Of a DNA stretch of 64,000 nt, positions 54,611-64,000 are shown one piece after another (position 1 is the first letter of the stretch; the number at the start of each line of letters is the position of its first letter). The stretch spans positions 10,735,501 to 10,799,500 of the forward strand of contig CM059558.1 of assembly GCA_030386875.1 (NCBI GenBank). Direction: 5' to 3'. Source of the DNA: Morinoia aosen. Its lineage: Eukaryota > Arthropoda > Malacostraca > Amphipoda > Talitridae. The translations under genes were made by a program, and so were the position numbers. The notes under the pieces are model-generated. The model saw only the letters and a list, made by a program, of their open reading frames with translations. It was not told where the DNA came from and searched no databases.

Positions 54611-56240
54611 GAAAAGGCTTGTATGACGAAAGATGAAGCAACTCTGACCTGTAAGAAAAAATTGTTTGATCAGCCTTCTGCACCAGTAATGACCAATCTT
54701 TCGTCTACATTTTTAAAACCCAAAAGCAAGGAGGGCTTCTCTAATGAGAAAGAGAGTTAGGGGACCTATCATCAATCGTCGGTATAACCTGCAGAACATG
54801 GTACAACAGTTTCATCCATCATTTGGTCCGTACATCACGGAACTTGTCAAATTTAAACTGAAAGGAAAGCGACGCTACACATCGTTTCATAAGTGGATGG
54901 CAGTTAACATGCTAGTGAGTTGCAGCATATCCGGGTACAACTTGTTAAGGAGAATGCTACCACTACCATCGCCTTCTACAATTCTTCGTGTCCTGAAGGC
55001 CAACAAAATGAACCCCGGTTGCAATAAGCAGAACATATCAATGTTAAAACTCAAAGTTAATCCCCAAAGTGAACACGATAAGCTAATTTTCATCCTTATG
55101 GATGAAATGTCATTAAGAAGAGGCCTGTCGTACAGTCATGACAAGAAGAAAATATTTGGGTGCGCAGACGATGGTTTTCAGAGAAAAAAGAACTTGGTGT
55201 CATCAGCTTTGTGCGTTATGGCGTGTGGGGTGAAGAAACACTGACAATTTCCAATTGGATATTATTTAACATCGGATGCTGTTCAATCTAACAGTCTTAT
55301 TGAAATTCTTCAGTGTGTTATAAACTCCCTTGAAACTGAGGGCTTTGTAGTGCTTGGAATAACTTCTGACCAAGGTTCAAATTTTGAAAATGCTTTCAAA
55401 TCCCTGGGTTGTTCACATACAAACTCAACTATTGAGCTAGGAACGAAGTACTACTTTGTCTACAAAGACCCTCCCCATCTACTGAAAAACTCTAGAAATC
55501 TCTTCCTCAGAAGTGACGTTCCTGTGCCAGGCTTTAAGCACGCTGCATGCTGGGATCACATCGCCACACTGTTTGAAAAAGAGAAAATGCACAGCTTGAA
55601 AATGGTTCCAAGGCTGTCTGATAGGCATGTGCACAGTTTGAGGTTTTCATCAAAAATGAAAGTGAAACTTGCAGCTCAAGTGTTGTCGAATTCCACTGCT
55701 GCAGCTCTAGATGCCGGTATTGCGCAAACAGTGAATAATATGTCAGTTGCAGCTACTAGTTCTTACTGCAAGAAGATAAACGACCTATTGACGTCTTGAA
55801 TTCCGTCACATCGAGATGTTCAGTACCTTTACGAAGACCCATATGTACTAATTCGGACCAGTTCAAGTTTCTTCGTGAGTCTCTGCTCTGGTTGCAAGAG
55901 TTACAAGATCTCAATGCTAGGAAACGATGTAGCTTTATCAATGGATGGATTCAGTCCATTAATGAGATCCTGCAGCTTCGGCAACGCTTGGACGAGTATA
56001 AACTACCCTACTTGTCTACGAGGAATATATGTCAAGACGGGCTCGAGTGTTTCTTTGGCAAGATTCGATTCCTTCAGAAATTTCCGGACGCCAGAACATT
56101 TACCGACATTTACCGACATTTACCGACAGCTACTCAAAAATCGCTACTGCGTCATTCATGCGAGCGCCATTGTCTGCTAATTGCAAGATTGCGGATGACC
56201 AGCTGGACGGGACTTTGGTTCACTTTTCGAAGCTAAGTGG
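54611..56240 (+). pseudogene. P-like THAP transposase, main catalytic exon
   Basis: Starts in phase as EKACMTKDEATLTCKKKLFD. After one frame change near 54,760 it continues as the helix-turn-helix/oligomerisation part (LVKFKLKGKRRYTSFHKWMA, LLRRMLPLPSPSTILR). The RNase H-like core follows. LIFILMDEMSLRRGL holds the first catalytic Asp, LGITSDQGSNFENAF the second, KYYFVYKDPPHLLKNSRN comes next, then CSFINGWIQSINEIL and NICQDGLECFFGKIR, with the likely third acidic residue in DGLE. This order is that of P element and THAP9 transposases, which cut and join DNA using GTP. Several frame changes and stops are present, so the gene is dead. At about 56,100 the tail GTTACCGACATTTACC-type sequence is triplicated (TTTACCGACA three times). 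Confidence 0.85.
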
Positions 56241-56479
56241 TGATATTCATATAACCCATGAAGTGATATTCAACATAAAGATCAAATACGCGTCGTGACG
56301 TCACGGTTGTAAAGTGTCGAGAAACTTCAATTGTTCGCGTTGGAAGAATATATTTTGAGTTATGAAATTCGATTCAAATGTTCCGTTTAGTAATTGTTTT
56401 TTATTCTCGAAGGAAAAAAATAGTACATGGTCACTTTAGATGAATGTTCACAGAGAGTGACTATGGTCACCTTATAATC

Positions 56480-56835
56480 CCTATACTAAGAACGACCGTC
56501 GTGTGTTTATATATTGATTTATTTATATGTTTCGTGTTTGGCTCAAAGGAATAGATAGGAAGAAATTAGCACTGGCGGTCTTGGTTTGAGTTCACTCGTA
56601 AATTAATGCACTCATTTTCGCTGTACAAGTGCACTATAATATAAGTCACTTTAAAAACATTGTAGAGATCCAGAGCCTTATATACTCGAGTCCGTATTGT
56701 GTATACTGAGGTCGGCGGGGTTTTGCATATTACACTACAATTTACATACTGAAGCTCGCAGTTGCTTTCATTAATGCTGAATTTCTGTATCTAGGATATG
56801 ACACGAATGGCTATAACTACTTCCATTGTAATATA
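56480..56835. repeat. Dispersed repeat, inverted relative to 18,900-19,310
   Basis: Matches the complement of the unit inside the hAT-like element for some 300 bp at roughly 80-85 per cent by eye, for example AGGAAGAAATTAGCACTGGC and CTCGAGT...GGTCGGCGGGG. No coding capacity. Confidence 0.65.
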
Positions 56836-56964
56836 TAAATCACGAGGATTATTTGAGAAATTCGATGTTTCGTCTTTCCATCTGAGGGATTAAAATAGGG
56901 GAAATTTGATAGGCAGTGAAGCCTGTATCACAGAAACGCATATCACACACTTTAAGTTTTTCAA

Positions 56965-57320
56965 GTATTACTCCTACTACTACTCCTACTAGTAGTCGTA
57001 CTACTACTCCTACTACTACTCCTACTAGTAGTAGTACTAGTACTACTAGTACTACTAGTACTACTAGTACTACTAGTACTAATACCACCACCACCACCAC
57101 CAGTACCACTACTACTATCCTACCACTAACACTATCCTACCACTACCCTACCACTACCCTACCACTACTCCTACCACTACCCTATCACTACTCCTACTAC
57201 CACCACCACAACTACCACCACCACAACTACCACCACTACTACCACCACTACTACCACCACTACTACCACGACTTCTACTGCCACTACTACTAAACTGTAC
57301 TACTGCTACTTTCTACTATT
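56965..57320. repeat. Compound CTA/ACC trinucleotide microsatellite
   Basis: Long runs of CTACTACTC, ACTAGT and CTACCACTA variants. Open frames over it (Thr-rich on plus, Val-rich on minus) are artefacts of the trinucleotide period. Confidence 0.9.
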
Positions 57321-57374
57321 TAAATAGGGAAGTCGGCATGTGTAAATATTAAACTGTTTTCCTCCTCTGATTCA

Positions 57375-57963
57375 GCGACCAGAAGATGAGGATTTGTCTC
57401 CGCCGCCGGTTGTACTCAACGACGAAGACATGACTACCGCGAAACACTTCGATGGCAACGAATCGGTTGGAACTCTGTTTGAGTCGGCCGAGGTCAACAA
57501 TGCAGCAGCTTACTTGAGTGGGTATCTGTCTATGAAAGTTGATAGATATCACCGAAGTAAGAAAGGTTCAATGTTACAAGACTGCTCTGCGTGTTCGTTA
57601 AGTCTTGCGCCTGAAGACCTAAACACGCACCTCTTCGTGTCATTCGAAGAATATTTACAAAGCAATAATCCGCAATGAAGCCTCCATTACTGCAGCAAAT
57701 CATTCATTGAAACAATCATGAACTACGAGAGAGTATTTTTGTTCTGTTTTGATAAGTTCAGTCATGTTCAAGGTTTCTGTGAACTAGCTCAGAAGGTCAT
57801 TGATGAAGCGTGCTCTCCACCTATATTGTGCGCTGCTGATGCGACGGAGTTCTTAATCAAAATTTATGTGACTTGCAGGACTTATCAAACCATTAAGCAC
57901 ATCAATAAAGCCTTAGAGAGCAGTAATCCTAGTGATAAAATAAAGAAAATTACACATCAATGA
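57375..57963 (+). pseudogene. P-like THAP transposase, C-terminal exon
   Basis: After the acceptor, an acidic stretch (RPEDEDLSPPPVVLNDED) leads to AAYLSGYLSMKV and CSACSLSL. This matches the A-YVAGY---K-----C--C block near the C-terminus of P/THAP9 transposases. Then follow FVSFEEYLQ and, after a stop and frame change, YERVFLFCFDKFSHVQGFCE to KKITHQ and a final stop at 57,961-57,963. Together with the upstream exons it completes one P-like gene spread over about 10 kb. Confidence 0.7.
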
Positions 57964-59285
57964 AATGTCACAATAAGACTTGGTTTTAGGAAAATATAGC
58001 TTCATTTCATTTCGTTGCTCGTTATTTATTTCTTTGTAATGATCAGCATTGGTGCACGATTGTATACATGTACGTATTGCTCTTTCTTAAGAATTGTGTA
58101 TTAAATTTCTCTTAATTTGTCAGCTAATACCGTAATTCCTTTTCGCTTTACTTTCGTTCCTCCGAATTGTATTGAATTGAGCGCAGCGATATTCATGTCA
58201 CAAAGTATCTGCGGTCGTGTAAAAGACTGTCAATTTGTTGCATATGATGCTGAATAGTGTCAATGATAAGATTGTCACGCATGGACGGAAGGAGGAAACT
58301 CAATCAGAATTAAATACAAGTATGTAAATTTGCTTAGAAGAAGGACGGAATAATTTACCGTACACTTGTGGTATTTCTCCTAATTGTAGAAGTCTGAGTG
58401 GCTAAGAAAGAAACAAGCAGGTTAACATTGAAGTTATTGCTGGTGTTATTATTAGTTCTTTCTATTATTGGCAGTTCATTCATTCTTAATCTATTCGCTG
58501 ACTTATTACAATTCTCGTGCAATGTCTGTGTTTGAACAAATAGTAATTCCATATTAGTGATCATAATATATATTTTTTGATTCATTATTTACGATCTGCT
58601 GAACATATTATCGTTGTATATGTTGCCCCAGAAGTAACCGATCCTTTTAATTTGCTGATAAAAAAAATACTATGAATGCTAGGATTTTGAAAATAATTTT
58701 CTGCTGAAGATAAACAACATATGGTTTATGAAAGCTACGTTTTGAAAACAGGACACTTTAAGTGATAGCCACGGCCGTTTTTACAATTTGAACTTTATTC
58801 TACATCGTTTCAATAACGCTCCTTCGCGCATTACAAAAGAGTTAAGCTATTTCATGAAAATCTTAGCAAGTTAGTGTAAATTTGTTGACTTTGTTACATA
58901 ACTCGTGACGAGTCCCACAAGAAAACCTCGCTTAGTGAACAAATTTGGAGAACGAGGGGTCAAGTGAAGCATGATAAATTGTGGGTTTGAAATCGAAGCA
59001 AGGCGAGAGTATCTTTCTAGTTGCTGAGTTAATAAAATACCACGTTATATGTAAGTATAAACGTATTTTTTATTCGAATAAATAAGTACTAACATCATAG
59101 TGTTCATAGCTCTACTTTCATCAACCAATTAAAAGGTCAATTAATTATGGGCCGCCCTCATTTTACTTTCTCTCGCTATGGACAATGTTTCATTTAATTT
59201 TCTGGTGCCAATTTTCGTCACAGAAATCCCTGTTAGCTCTCATCGATAACCGACGCCTTTATTTCCTGGTGTAACGAGCCAACTA
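57964..59285. other. Unassigned AT-rich sequence
   Basis: No gene or tandem structure recognised. If the P-like unit has a 3' terminal repeat it should lie here, but I could not match it to a 5' copy. Confidence 0.4.
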
Positions 59286-60240
59286 TTGAATCTGTGGGAA
59301 TTAACTCTGACATAGGGAAAGTTGTAGATATATGTTTGATTTTGTTGCGGACCATCTTTTTTTCGGTTCACTGGTGTTTTTTTTCAGCATCTGTTACTTT
59401 CTTCGTCCACTTTTATCATATTTCAATAACAATATTTTTTCAGGGCAGCATGCAGGATCGGCATAGGTTAGGTGGCAGGTGAAAGAAAATCGATAAGGTC
59501 CTACTGTTTTATTCAACAGTATAATTAACATTTATACTAAGTCTACACTTGAAAGATAAATAATGAACAATGAATAACGACAATGCGAACTAATTCTCAA
59601 GTATACTAATAGACGAGTTTGGAAGTGACGGTTAATCGTTATACATCGAAAATCGGCCAGTACAAATTTTAGAAGATAACAAAGATTCTAGAGCAATTAT
59701 ATTGAAGCAATTAAATTAAAGCAGTTATACGACAGCAGTTCTGAATTCGCGATATGGGTTAAGGCGCAGTCTCAACGATCTGGCCTGTTGGACAGACAAA
59801 TAAAAAGCAATCTTAACAGGCATCGGGTAAGATCAGCAGACAAGATAAACAATTTAACGAGAACATGAGCTTCAAGACGATACACTATCTCATTATCCGC
59901 TATTTCACAATGAACTATAAACATAGATAAATCACAGTACACTTCGCGAATAAACATTTCTATATTCACCTGTAGTGCAGGGCGGCAAGCGTATGGAGGT
60001 ACAACGCTACGAGCTCCGAGGTAGAGATAGAGAAGTAGAATTTTATTGGAAGAATATTGGACCGATGTCCTTATATTTTTCAATCTTGCTGTTTCTGTGC
60101 GTGAAGTGTGTGGACGTATCTCGTCCTTTGATTCCCCATTCCCTTAATTGCACACTAAATGGCTTCTTCTGCTGTCCTTTCTTGGGACCACCTTTAACGT
60201 GATATGAGAGGCTTAAACTAACTCAGTATCTAATCGTCGT
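59286..60240. mobile_element. Second copy of the retroposon-like unit, split by an LTR-like insertion
   Basis: GAATCTGTGGGAATTAACTC, TTTTGTTGCGGACCATCTTT and TACTTTCTTCGTCCACTTTT (59,286-59,420) align with 33,745-33,905. The stretch from 60,105 to 60,236 (CACACTAAATGGCTTCTTCT...AGGCTTAAACTAACT) aligns with 43,480-43,595. Between the halves lies the 59,451-59,979 segment. No flanking duplication was found. Confidence 0.5.
59451..59979 (-). repeat. Solo-LTR candidate
   Basis: A 529-bp segment starting TGCAGG and ending TGCA. It is flanked by GGGCAGCA on the left and GGGCGGCA on the right (seven of eight bases the same), and carries an AATAAA signal on the minus strand near its outer edge. There is no internal coding region. 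The LTR reading is tentative; the flank length is long for Gypsy. Fossil if real. Confidence 0.35.
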
Positions 60241-61440
60241 GGTGTGATATATTACGCACTCTTCAAAGATGCGTATTATATGAGAATTATATTGACTACT
60301 CATGTTACATGGAGATGTTTGTTTACTTCAGATTCCAATCACCCAGGTAGCAATTATTGTTCATAGAATTAAAGATAAAAGTGAGCATGAGTACCATTTA
60401 ACCGAGCTAAGCATGAATTAGATGTGGAATTTGTTCGTTTGGACAAAGTACGCCTCATAAATCTGTGAGTTTATGCACGTATTCATTTGTTTCATTTGTT
60501 CCCATATATACAAATATATAAATATATAACATTGTGACAGAGCTCCCATGGGAGGTAAAATTAATAACTAAACGCACACAAGTATATACACACGTTCAAC
60601 CAAATTTATCTTTGTAAAGGTACTTTGCGATTAAGCGAACCTAAGAAACAACAGGTTTCTAATGACAATAACAGACACAAGCGGAAACGTGTAAATAAGC
60701 ATGGAATCGAATGTGACCGTATCTTTTGGTTCTTATTCTACTCCGGTGACTGTGCGTTACGTCTCTGACGCTATGAAACTTGAAAAGCTTCTCGAGAGTG
60801 AAGCAAGTTATTCGTTCCTGTTGCCACTATATATTCCATTTTAAAAATAGAGATTAATTAATGGGGTGGCATTGGAGAGATGTGGAGTTTAACTAGCGTC
60901 CAAAATGTATAAATTTGTATACAAATGTTTCACTTCTTTTGAAATTATTTAAAAGTATGCTTGTAAAGACTCTAATAGAATATGACACATAAATATATCT
61001 TAAGAATATTTTACTTTTGACGACTACCAATCAAAAGTGGCGAGCAATTCCAATCCGCTAATGAATGAATGCGTTACAAGTTTAAAATAGCACTTTTCAA
61101 GTCCAAAGGAGAACTAAAACATTCATTTGTAACGGACAGTGTGTAGGAATTATTTAATTGCAAAAGGCAAGCTATAAAATTTGTCAATAATGGTGTAAAC
61201 TCATACGAACACAATTAAATAATTCTTAATCGGCCACCACCAAGTTTTGTAATCTTTCGAGTTATACTAAATCTGGCATTATTTCTCTGATAAAAAGCAT
61301 AAAAATGAAAATAATATCAAGTAAAAAAATTCTATCGAAGCATACTTAATAATATCGATCCTCAAACTATTCTCAAAAATGTACCATGACAAATTACACA
61401 TTCACTGGATCAAAAACGAAAATCACCATTACTAGCGGTG
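60241..61440. other. Unassigned AT-rich sequence
   Basis: No gene seen. A perfect CTCCCATGGGAG palindrome lies at 60,543-60,554, and a short ATATATA tract at about 60,505-60,530. Confidence 0.45.
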
Positions 61441-61451
61441 AGAAAATTAAA

Positions 61452-61790
61452 TTACACTGTTGGAAAATGTATCGGATTTGAATTTATATAGTTCATTTTT
61501 AAAATTAAATGGGAAATGTCGTGTTCAGTTTTTAATGCCGTATTTATATTAACAGTTAAGTTGTGTTCAGGCTCCTGCAGTTTTTCCGCAAGGGCAAGAG
61601 GGTCTTCGACCGGCGTTACCTGGCAGTTGTTTTTGATATACCTTTGAGAGTTACTAAGGATACGATTTCCGGTTAAAGCGCTTCGCAGCTGCGCGTCGCC
61701 GTCGACGCTGAGTTTGGTGCTGAGGTTGCATCCCGCTGGCATGAGGCGAGTCGAGGCGTCTCCTGCGTAAATTCCCTGTCCACTACTCAT
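61452..61790 (-). CDS. Possible first coding exon of a host gene, unidentified
   Basis: The minus-strand frame begins MSSGQGIYAGDASTRLMPAG, in a context (AGAGGAGATGA) acceptable for initiation. For about 57 codons it is GC- and CpG-richer than anything nearby. A plausible donor (CAG|GTAACG, about 61,620) follows IKNNCQ, after which the sequence turns AT-rich and less protein-like. That pattern suggests a first exon ending near 61,620, with the rest of the open frame being intron. I do not recognise the protein. It has no signal peptide and no membrane segment. It could also be an unannotated repeat. Confidence 0.35.
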   Translation of the reverse strand: MSSGQGIYAGDASTRLMPAGCNLSTKLSVDGDAQLRSALTGNRILSNSQRYIKNNCQVTPVEDPLALAEKLQEPEHNLTVNINTALKTEHDISHLILKMNYINSNPIHFPTV

Positions 61791-61814
61791 CTCCTCTTCG
61801 TCAGTTCCTTTGGT

Positions 61815-62640
61815 GCTCTGTCTCTATTCTAAATTAGTGTGTGCGTGATTAATACCAAGCGTTCCTACCAGGTCAGGTCAGGGGTATATTGTTAATTAAA
61901 AATACGTTTAAGTTATCAGAAATAAAATGAAACAAATAAAAGATATTATTAAATTATGATGGGATTTTTCTACTGTAACTAACGGTGTTATTGGTTTTCC
62001 GCAGTATCCTCTAATCGTCTTCCCGCAGTTTGTCTACCGTGGTTTCAATTTTGACACACTACTTCAGCGGCTGTGCTTGGCGGCGATGTTGGTAATTTTC
62101 CTTAACATCCCCTCGCTTAATCCTCATATATGATTATATTCATTCATATGAGCTCATGTGATATAGATTGATTTCTTTAAATTCTACCGTTATTTTCAAG
62201 CTGTCGTAAACAGAAATTGGACGTTTGTGAGCCGGAGTTTTGGTCTGGCTGGGGACGCTGAGATCACAATGTTCTTGTAAAATTACTGTCGGACGCTGTC
62301 CGCTAGCGACCTGCCAGTGCCAAGCGTACCTGCTTCCCTCGATCGGATCAACTGCGAACGCAGAGCTTTCATCATTTTAACAAGAATTTGAAAAGATTTA
62401 AACTAATAAAATTTCAGACCACTAAAATTTAATAAAAGATCGCCATTACGATACTTTAAGGCACACTTTCTGTCCGGTACATATTAAATCTTCAGGAAAT
62501 TCATAATTCTTCAGACGGATGTTAATCAGGAACTTGAAAAAGAAGAACACAGTACGTAGTGAAATCATTTTTATTTTATTTCTTTCTTTACACACCTAAT
62601 CTATAGAAGTGAAGAAACTAAAAAACAAGTAGTCCTATTT
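61815..62640. other. Unassigned, with a less AT-rich patch
   Basis: If the minus-strand frame at 61,790 is a true first exon, its promoter would lie here. A GC-richer stretch at 62,215-62,360 carries GGACGCTGTCCGCTAGCGAC. No TATA box or repeat assignment. Confidence 0.35.
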
Positions 62641-62642
62641 TT

Positions 62643-62676
62643 CTTAAGCGTTTCGGAGTCCAGCTCCATCATCAGT
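62643..62676 (-). ncRNA. Hammerhead-core-like motif (retroelement end)
   Basis: The minus strand reads CTGATGA, then GGAG-CTGGA-CTCC (a 4-bp stem), then GAAAC. This is the order of the conserved core of a hammerhead ribozyme, and motifs of this wording are common at the ends of Penelope-like and related arthropod retroelements. A closed third stem and the cleavage triplet are not evident, so it is at best a relic. Function inferred. Confidence 0.3.
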
Positions 62677-62679
62677 AAG

Positions 62680-63660
62680 TCATATCCGAAATGTACACTA
62701 AGAATGGTTAAAAATGCAATGTTATTTTAATTTTTTTTTCTACTCTACAAGTAAATGAACTAAATATAAATTTTCAAAGGGAATGAACTGGTGGCATTAT
62801 TAAGAACCGGTTTGTCTTTAGCTATGTACAATAATTCTAAAAGAGTTCAATTCTAAAGAGCTCTATGGTGAACTCTTTTGACATTATTGAAGAGTTTTTT
62901 TAACTTCTAATCTGGCCGTGCTTTAATAGACTTCTTCTGAAATGTTTGGTATACGTAGACTAATGATTCACTCGTATATCCATCTTGAAAATAATTCAGG
63001 ATGGGCCAGTAGTGACAGCTCACGAGAACAGAGTTTATTAAAGTAAGTTAAACTTGGCTGGTTCCCGGGCCGTCACCCCAGCCGGTCGGAGGGTTCCGCT
63101 CTCCATAGGTAGAGAACGGAGGGCGACCCCCTTCCCAGCACCCCGAAGTTTCCCAAGAAACAGCAACCTGTTAGAGAGAGTCACGCATTATAGCCCGAGA
63201 CTAGCGGAGCATGACCTAAGCAATAGAGAGATGTGCAGTAAGTTACATTTAAAAGAAAGGAAACTCCCAAAAATACTTTAGGTTTACGCACTTACGCATT
63301 TCAATGAATATCACGTTATACTGAAGAGATCTCATCTAAAATAGTCAAATTTGACAGGAGAACGTAACGAGATCACTTCGATGAAATACAAGTTGCCGTA
63401 TGAATTTTTTATGGGTTCTCACCTAATTTGTAGGACAATTACAATTGCTCGTAAGGCCTCCCAACGAATGGTCAAAGCTAGTAGCGCCCACTACCTCTCC
63501 AACCAACCTCCGTCGAGAGTCGTCCCACGAGGAGTCCCGAAGTGGTTACCGCGTGCCGAGAAGACCCTTTCCAAGCGCAGACCGGAATGGATTTAGCTCA
63601 TTGCGCTGGCTGACTGGCTCCACGAAGATCTACGTTTGGTAAACGTATAGCGTAGGAGCG
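62680..63660. other. Unassigned, with GC-richer plus-strand patches
   Basis: Two patches, 63,050-63,250 and 63,440-63,640, are richer in GC than the surroundings. They hold short frames (for instance GRRVPLSIGRERRATPFPAP) that resemble no protein I know. They may belong to an unrecognised repeat or to untranslated exon sequence of the gene suggested by the repeat at the window end. Confidence 0.35.
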
Positions 63661-63679
63661 GCAGGTGCAACAGTTCCAC

Positions 63680-64000
63680 CATAGCAGCAGCAGATGTAGC
63701 CGTGACCTCAACAGTACCCGCAGTAGAAGATTTAGCCGTGACCTCAACAGTAGCCGCAGCAGAAGATGTAGCCGTGACCTCAACAGTAGCCGCAGCAGCA
63801 GATGTAGCCGTGACCTCAACAGTAGCCGCAGCAGAAGATGTAGCCGTGACCTCAACAATGGCCGCAGCAGAAGATGTAGCCGGGACCTCAACAATGGCCG
63901 CAGCAGAAGATGTAGCCGTGACCTCAACAATGGCCGCAGCAGTAGATGTAGCCGTGATCTCAACAGTGACCGTAGAGACACCACCAACGCTGTACCTTAA
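63680..64000 (+). repeat. 36-bp coding-type tandem repeat running to the window end
   Basis: About eight to nine copies of a 36-bp unit (GATGTAGCCGTGACCTCAAC...GCCGCAGCAGAA). Since 36 is a multiple of three, three frames stay open. One plus frame gives the smooth 12-residue repeat VAVTSTVAAAED and is open from about 63,651 off the end of the window. A second plus frame gives CSRDLNSSRSRR and closes exactly at 63,998-64,000. The minus frame gives Leu/Arg repeats. The Ala/Val/Thr frame looks most like a real extended or structural protein. Units vary by only a few bases, so the array is recent or homogenised. Confidence 0.6.

Larger units (their letters stand above)
56241..57374. other. Intron or insertion with dispersed repeat and ACT/ACC microsatellite
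   Basis: About 1.1 kb separates the catalytic exon from the last exon, whose acceptor is CCTCTGATTCAG (57,374). It holds a CRE-like TGACGTCA (56,296), the dispersed repeat of 56,480-56,830, and a (CTA/CTACC)n microsatellite. A donor was not pinned down. Confidence 0.5.

Noticed and set aside
56849-57293. Thr-rich and Val-rich frames as proteins
   Set aside because: Produced by the trinucleotide microsatellite.
63598-63987. Leu/Arg repeat protein on the minus strand
   Set aside because: Shadow of the 36-bp repeat; the plus Ala/Val/Thr frame is the more natural reading.
1-64000. tRNA, rRNA or CRISPR features
   Set aside because: No cloverleaf, conserved rRNA segment or regular repeat-spacer array was seen; tandem repeats here lack unique spacers.

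Overview
This is a repeat-dominated, AT-rich stretch of an animal genome, most likely an arthropod and probably an insect. The evidence is the mix of Ty3/Gypsy LTR elements, an I-type LINE with RNase H, a Jockey/CR1-type LINE, mariner elements, P-like (THAP) transposase genes with GT-AG introns, and long minisatellites. I recognise no host gene with confidence. There is no bacterial gene organisation, no rRNA or tRNA gene and no CRISPR array. All calls come from reading the sequence and from memory of families; nothing was searched.

Layout. 1-2.4 kb: mostly unassigned, with one conserved-looking coding fragment (about 0.7-1.02 kb). 2.5-8.03 kb: a decayed plus-strand LINE of the I group (zinc knuckle, endonuclease, reverse transcriptase, RNase H). 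8.34-15.13 kb: a diverged tandem array split by Gypsy-A (10,202-14,872, minus). 15.5-16.5 kb: a MITE with three arms. 16.53-18.49 kb and 32.67-32.86 kb: the two halves of a minus-strand Jockey/CR1-type LINE. Between those halves lies a 14.2-kb hAT-like element (18,497-32,671) with matching terminal inverted repeats and an exact 8-bp target duplication. It carries (GACTCC)n-type minisatellites at both ends, two mariner-type elements, other repeats and Gypsy-B (22,947-31,039, minus). 33.7-43.6 kb: a short retroposon-like unit with a 15-bp target duplication, split by Gypsy-C (33,912-43,438, minus), a relative of Gypsy-B.

43.6-46.5 kb is an old diverged repeat array. 46.76-47.81 kb is a minus-strand P-like transposase fragment. 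It stands head to head with a plus-strand P-like THAP transposase pseudogene spread over 48.06-57.96 kb. One exon of that pseudogene is split by a 2.36-kb near-perfect palindrome (50,558-52,921). 57.96-63.6 kb is mostly unassigned, with a second copy of the retroposon-like unit, a solo-LTR candidate and a possible first exon on the minus strand. The window ends in a 36-bp coding-type tandem repeat.

The strongest leads are four. (1) The nested 14.2-kb hAT-like element. (2) A small open reading frame between the 5' LTR and gag, conserved in both Gypsy-B and Gypsy-C and not a part I know from Gypsy elements. (3) The 2.36-kb palindrome. (4) The head-to-head pair of P-like genes sharing a short spacer with CRE-like sites. 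The nesting gives a relative chronology: the Jockey/CR1-type LINE, then the hAT-like element inside it, then Gypsy-B inside that; separately, the retroposon-like unit, then Gypsy-C.
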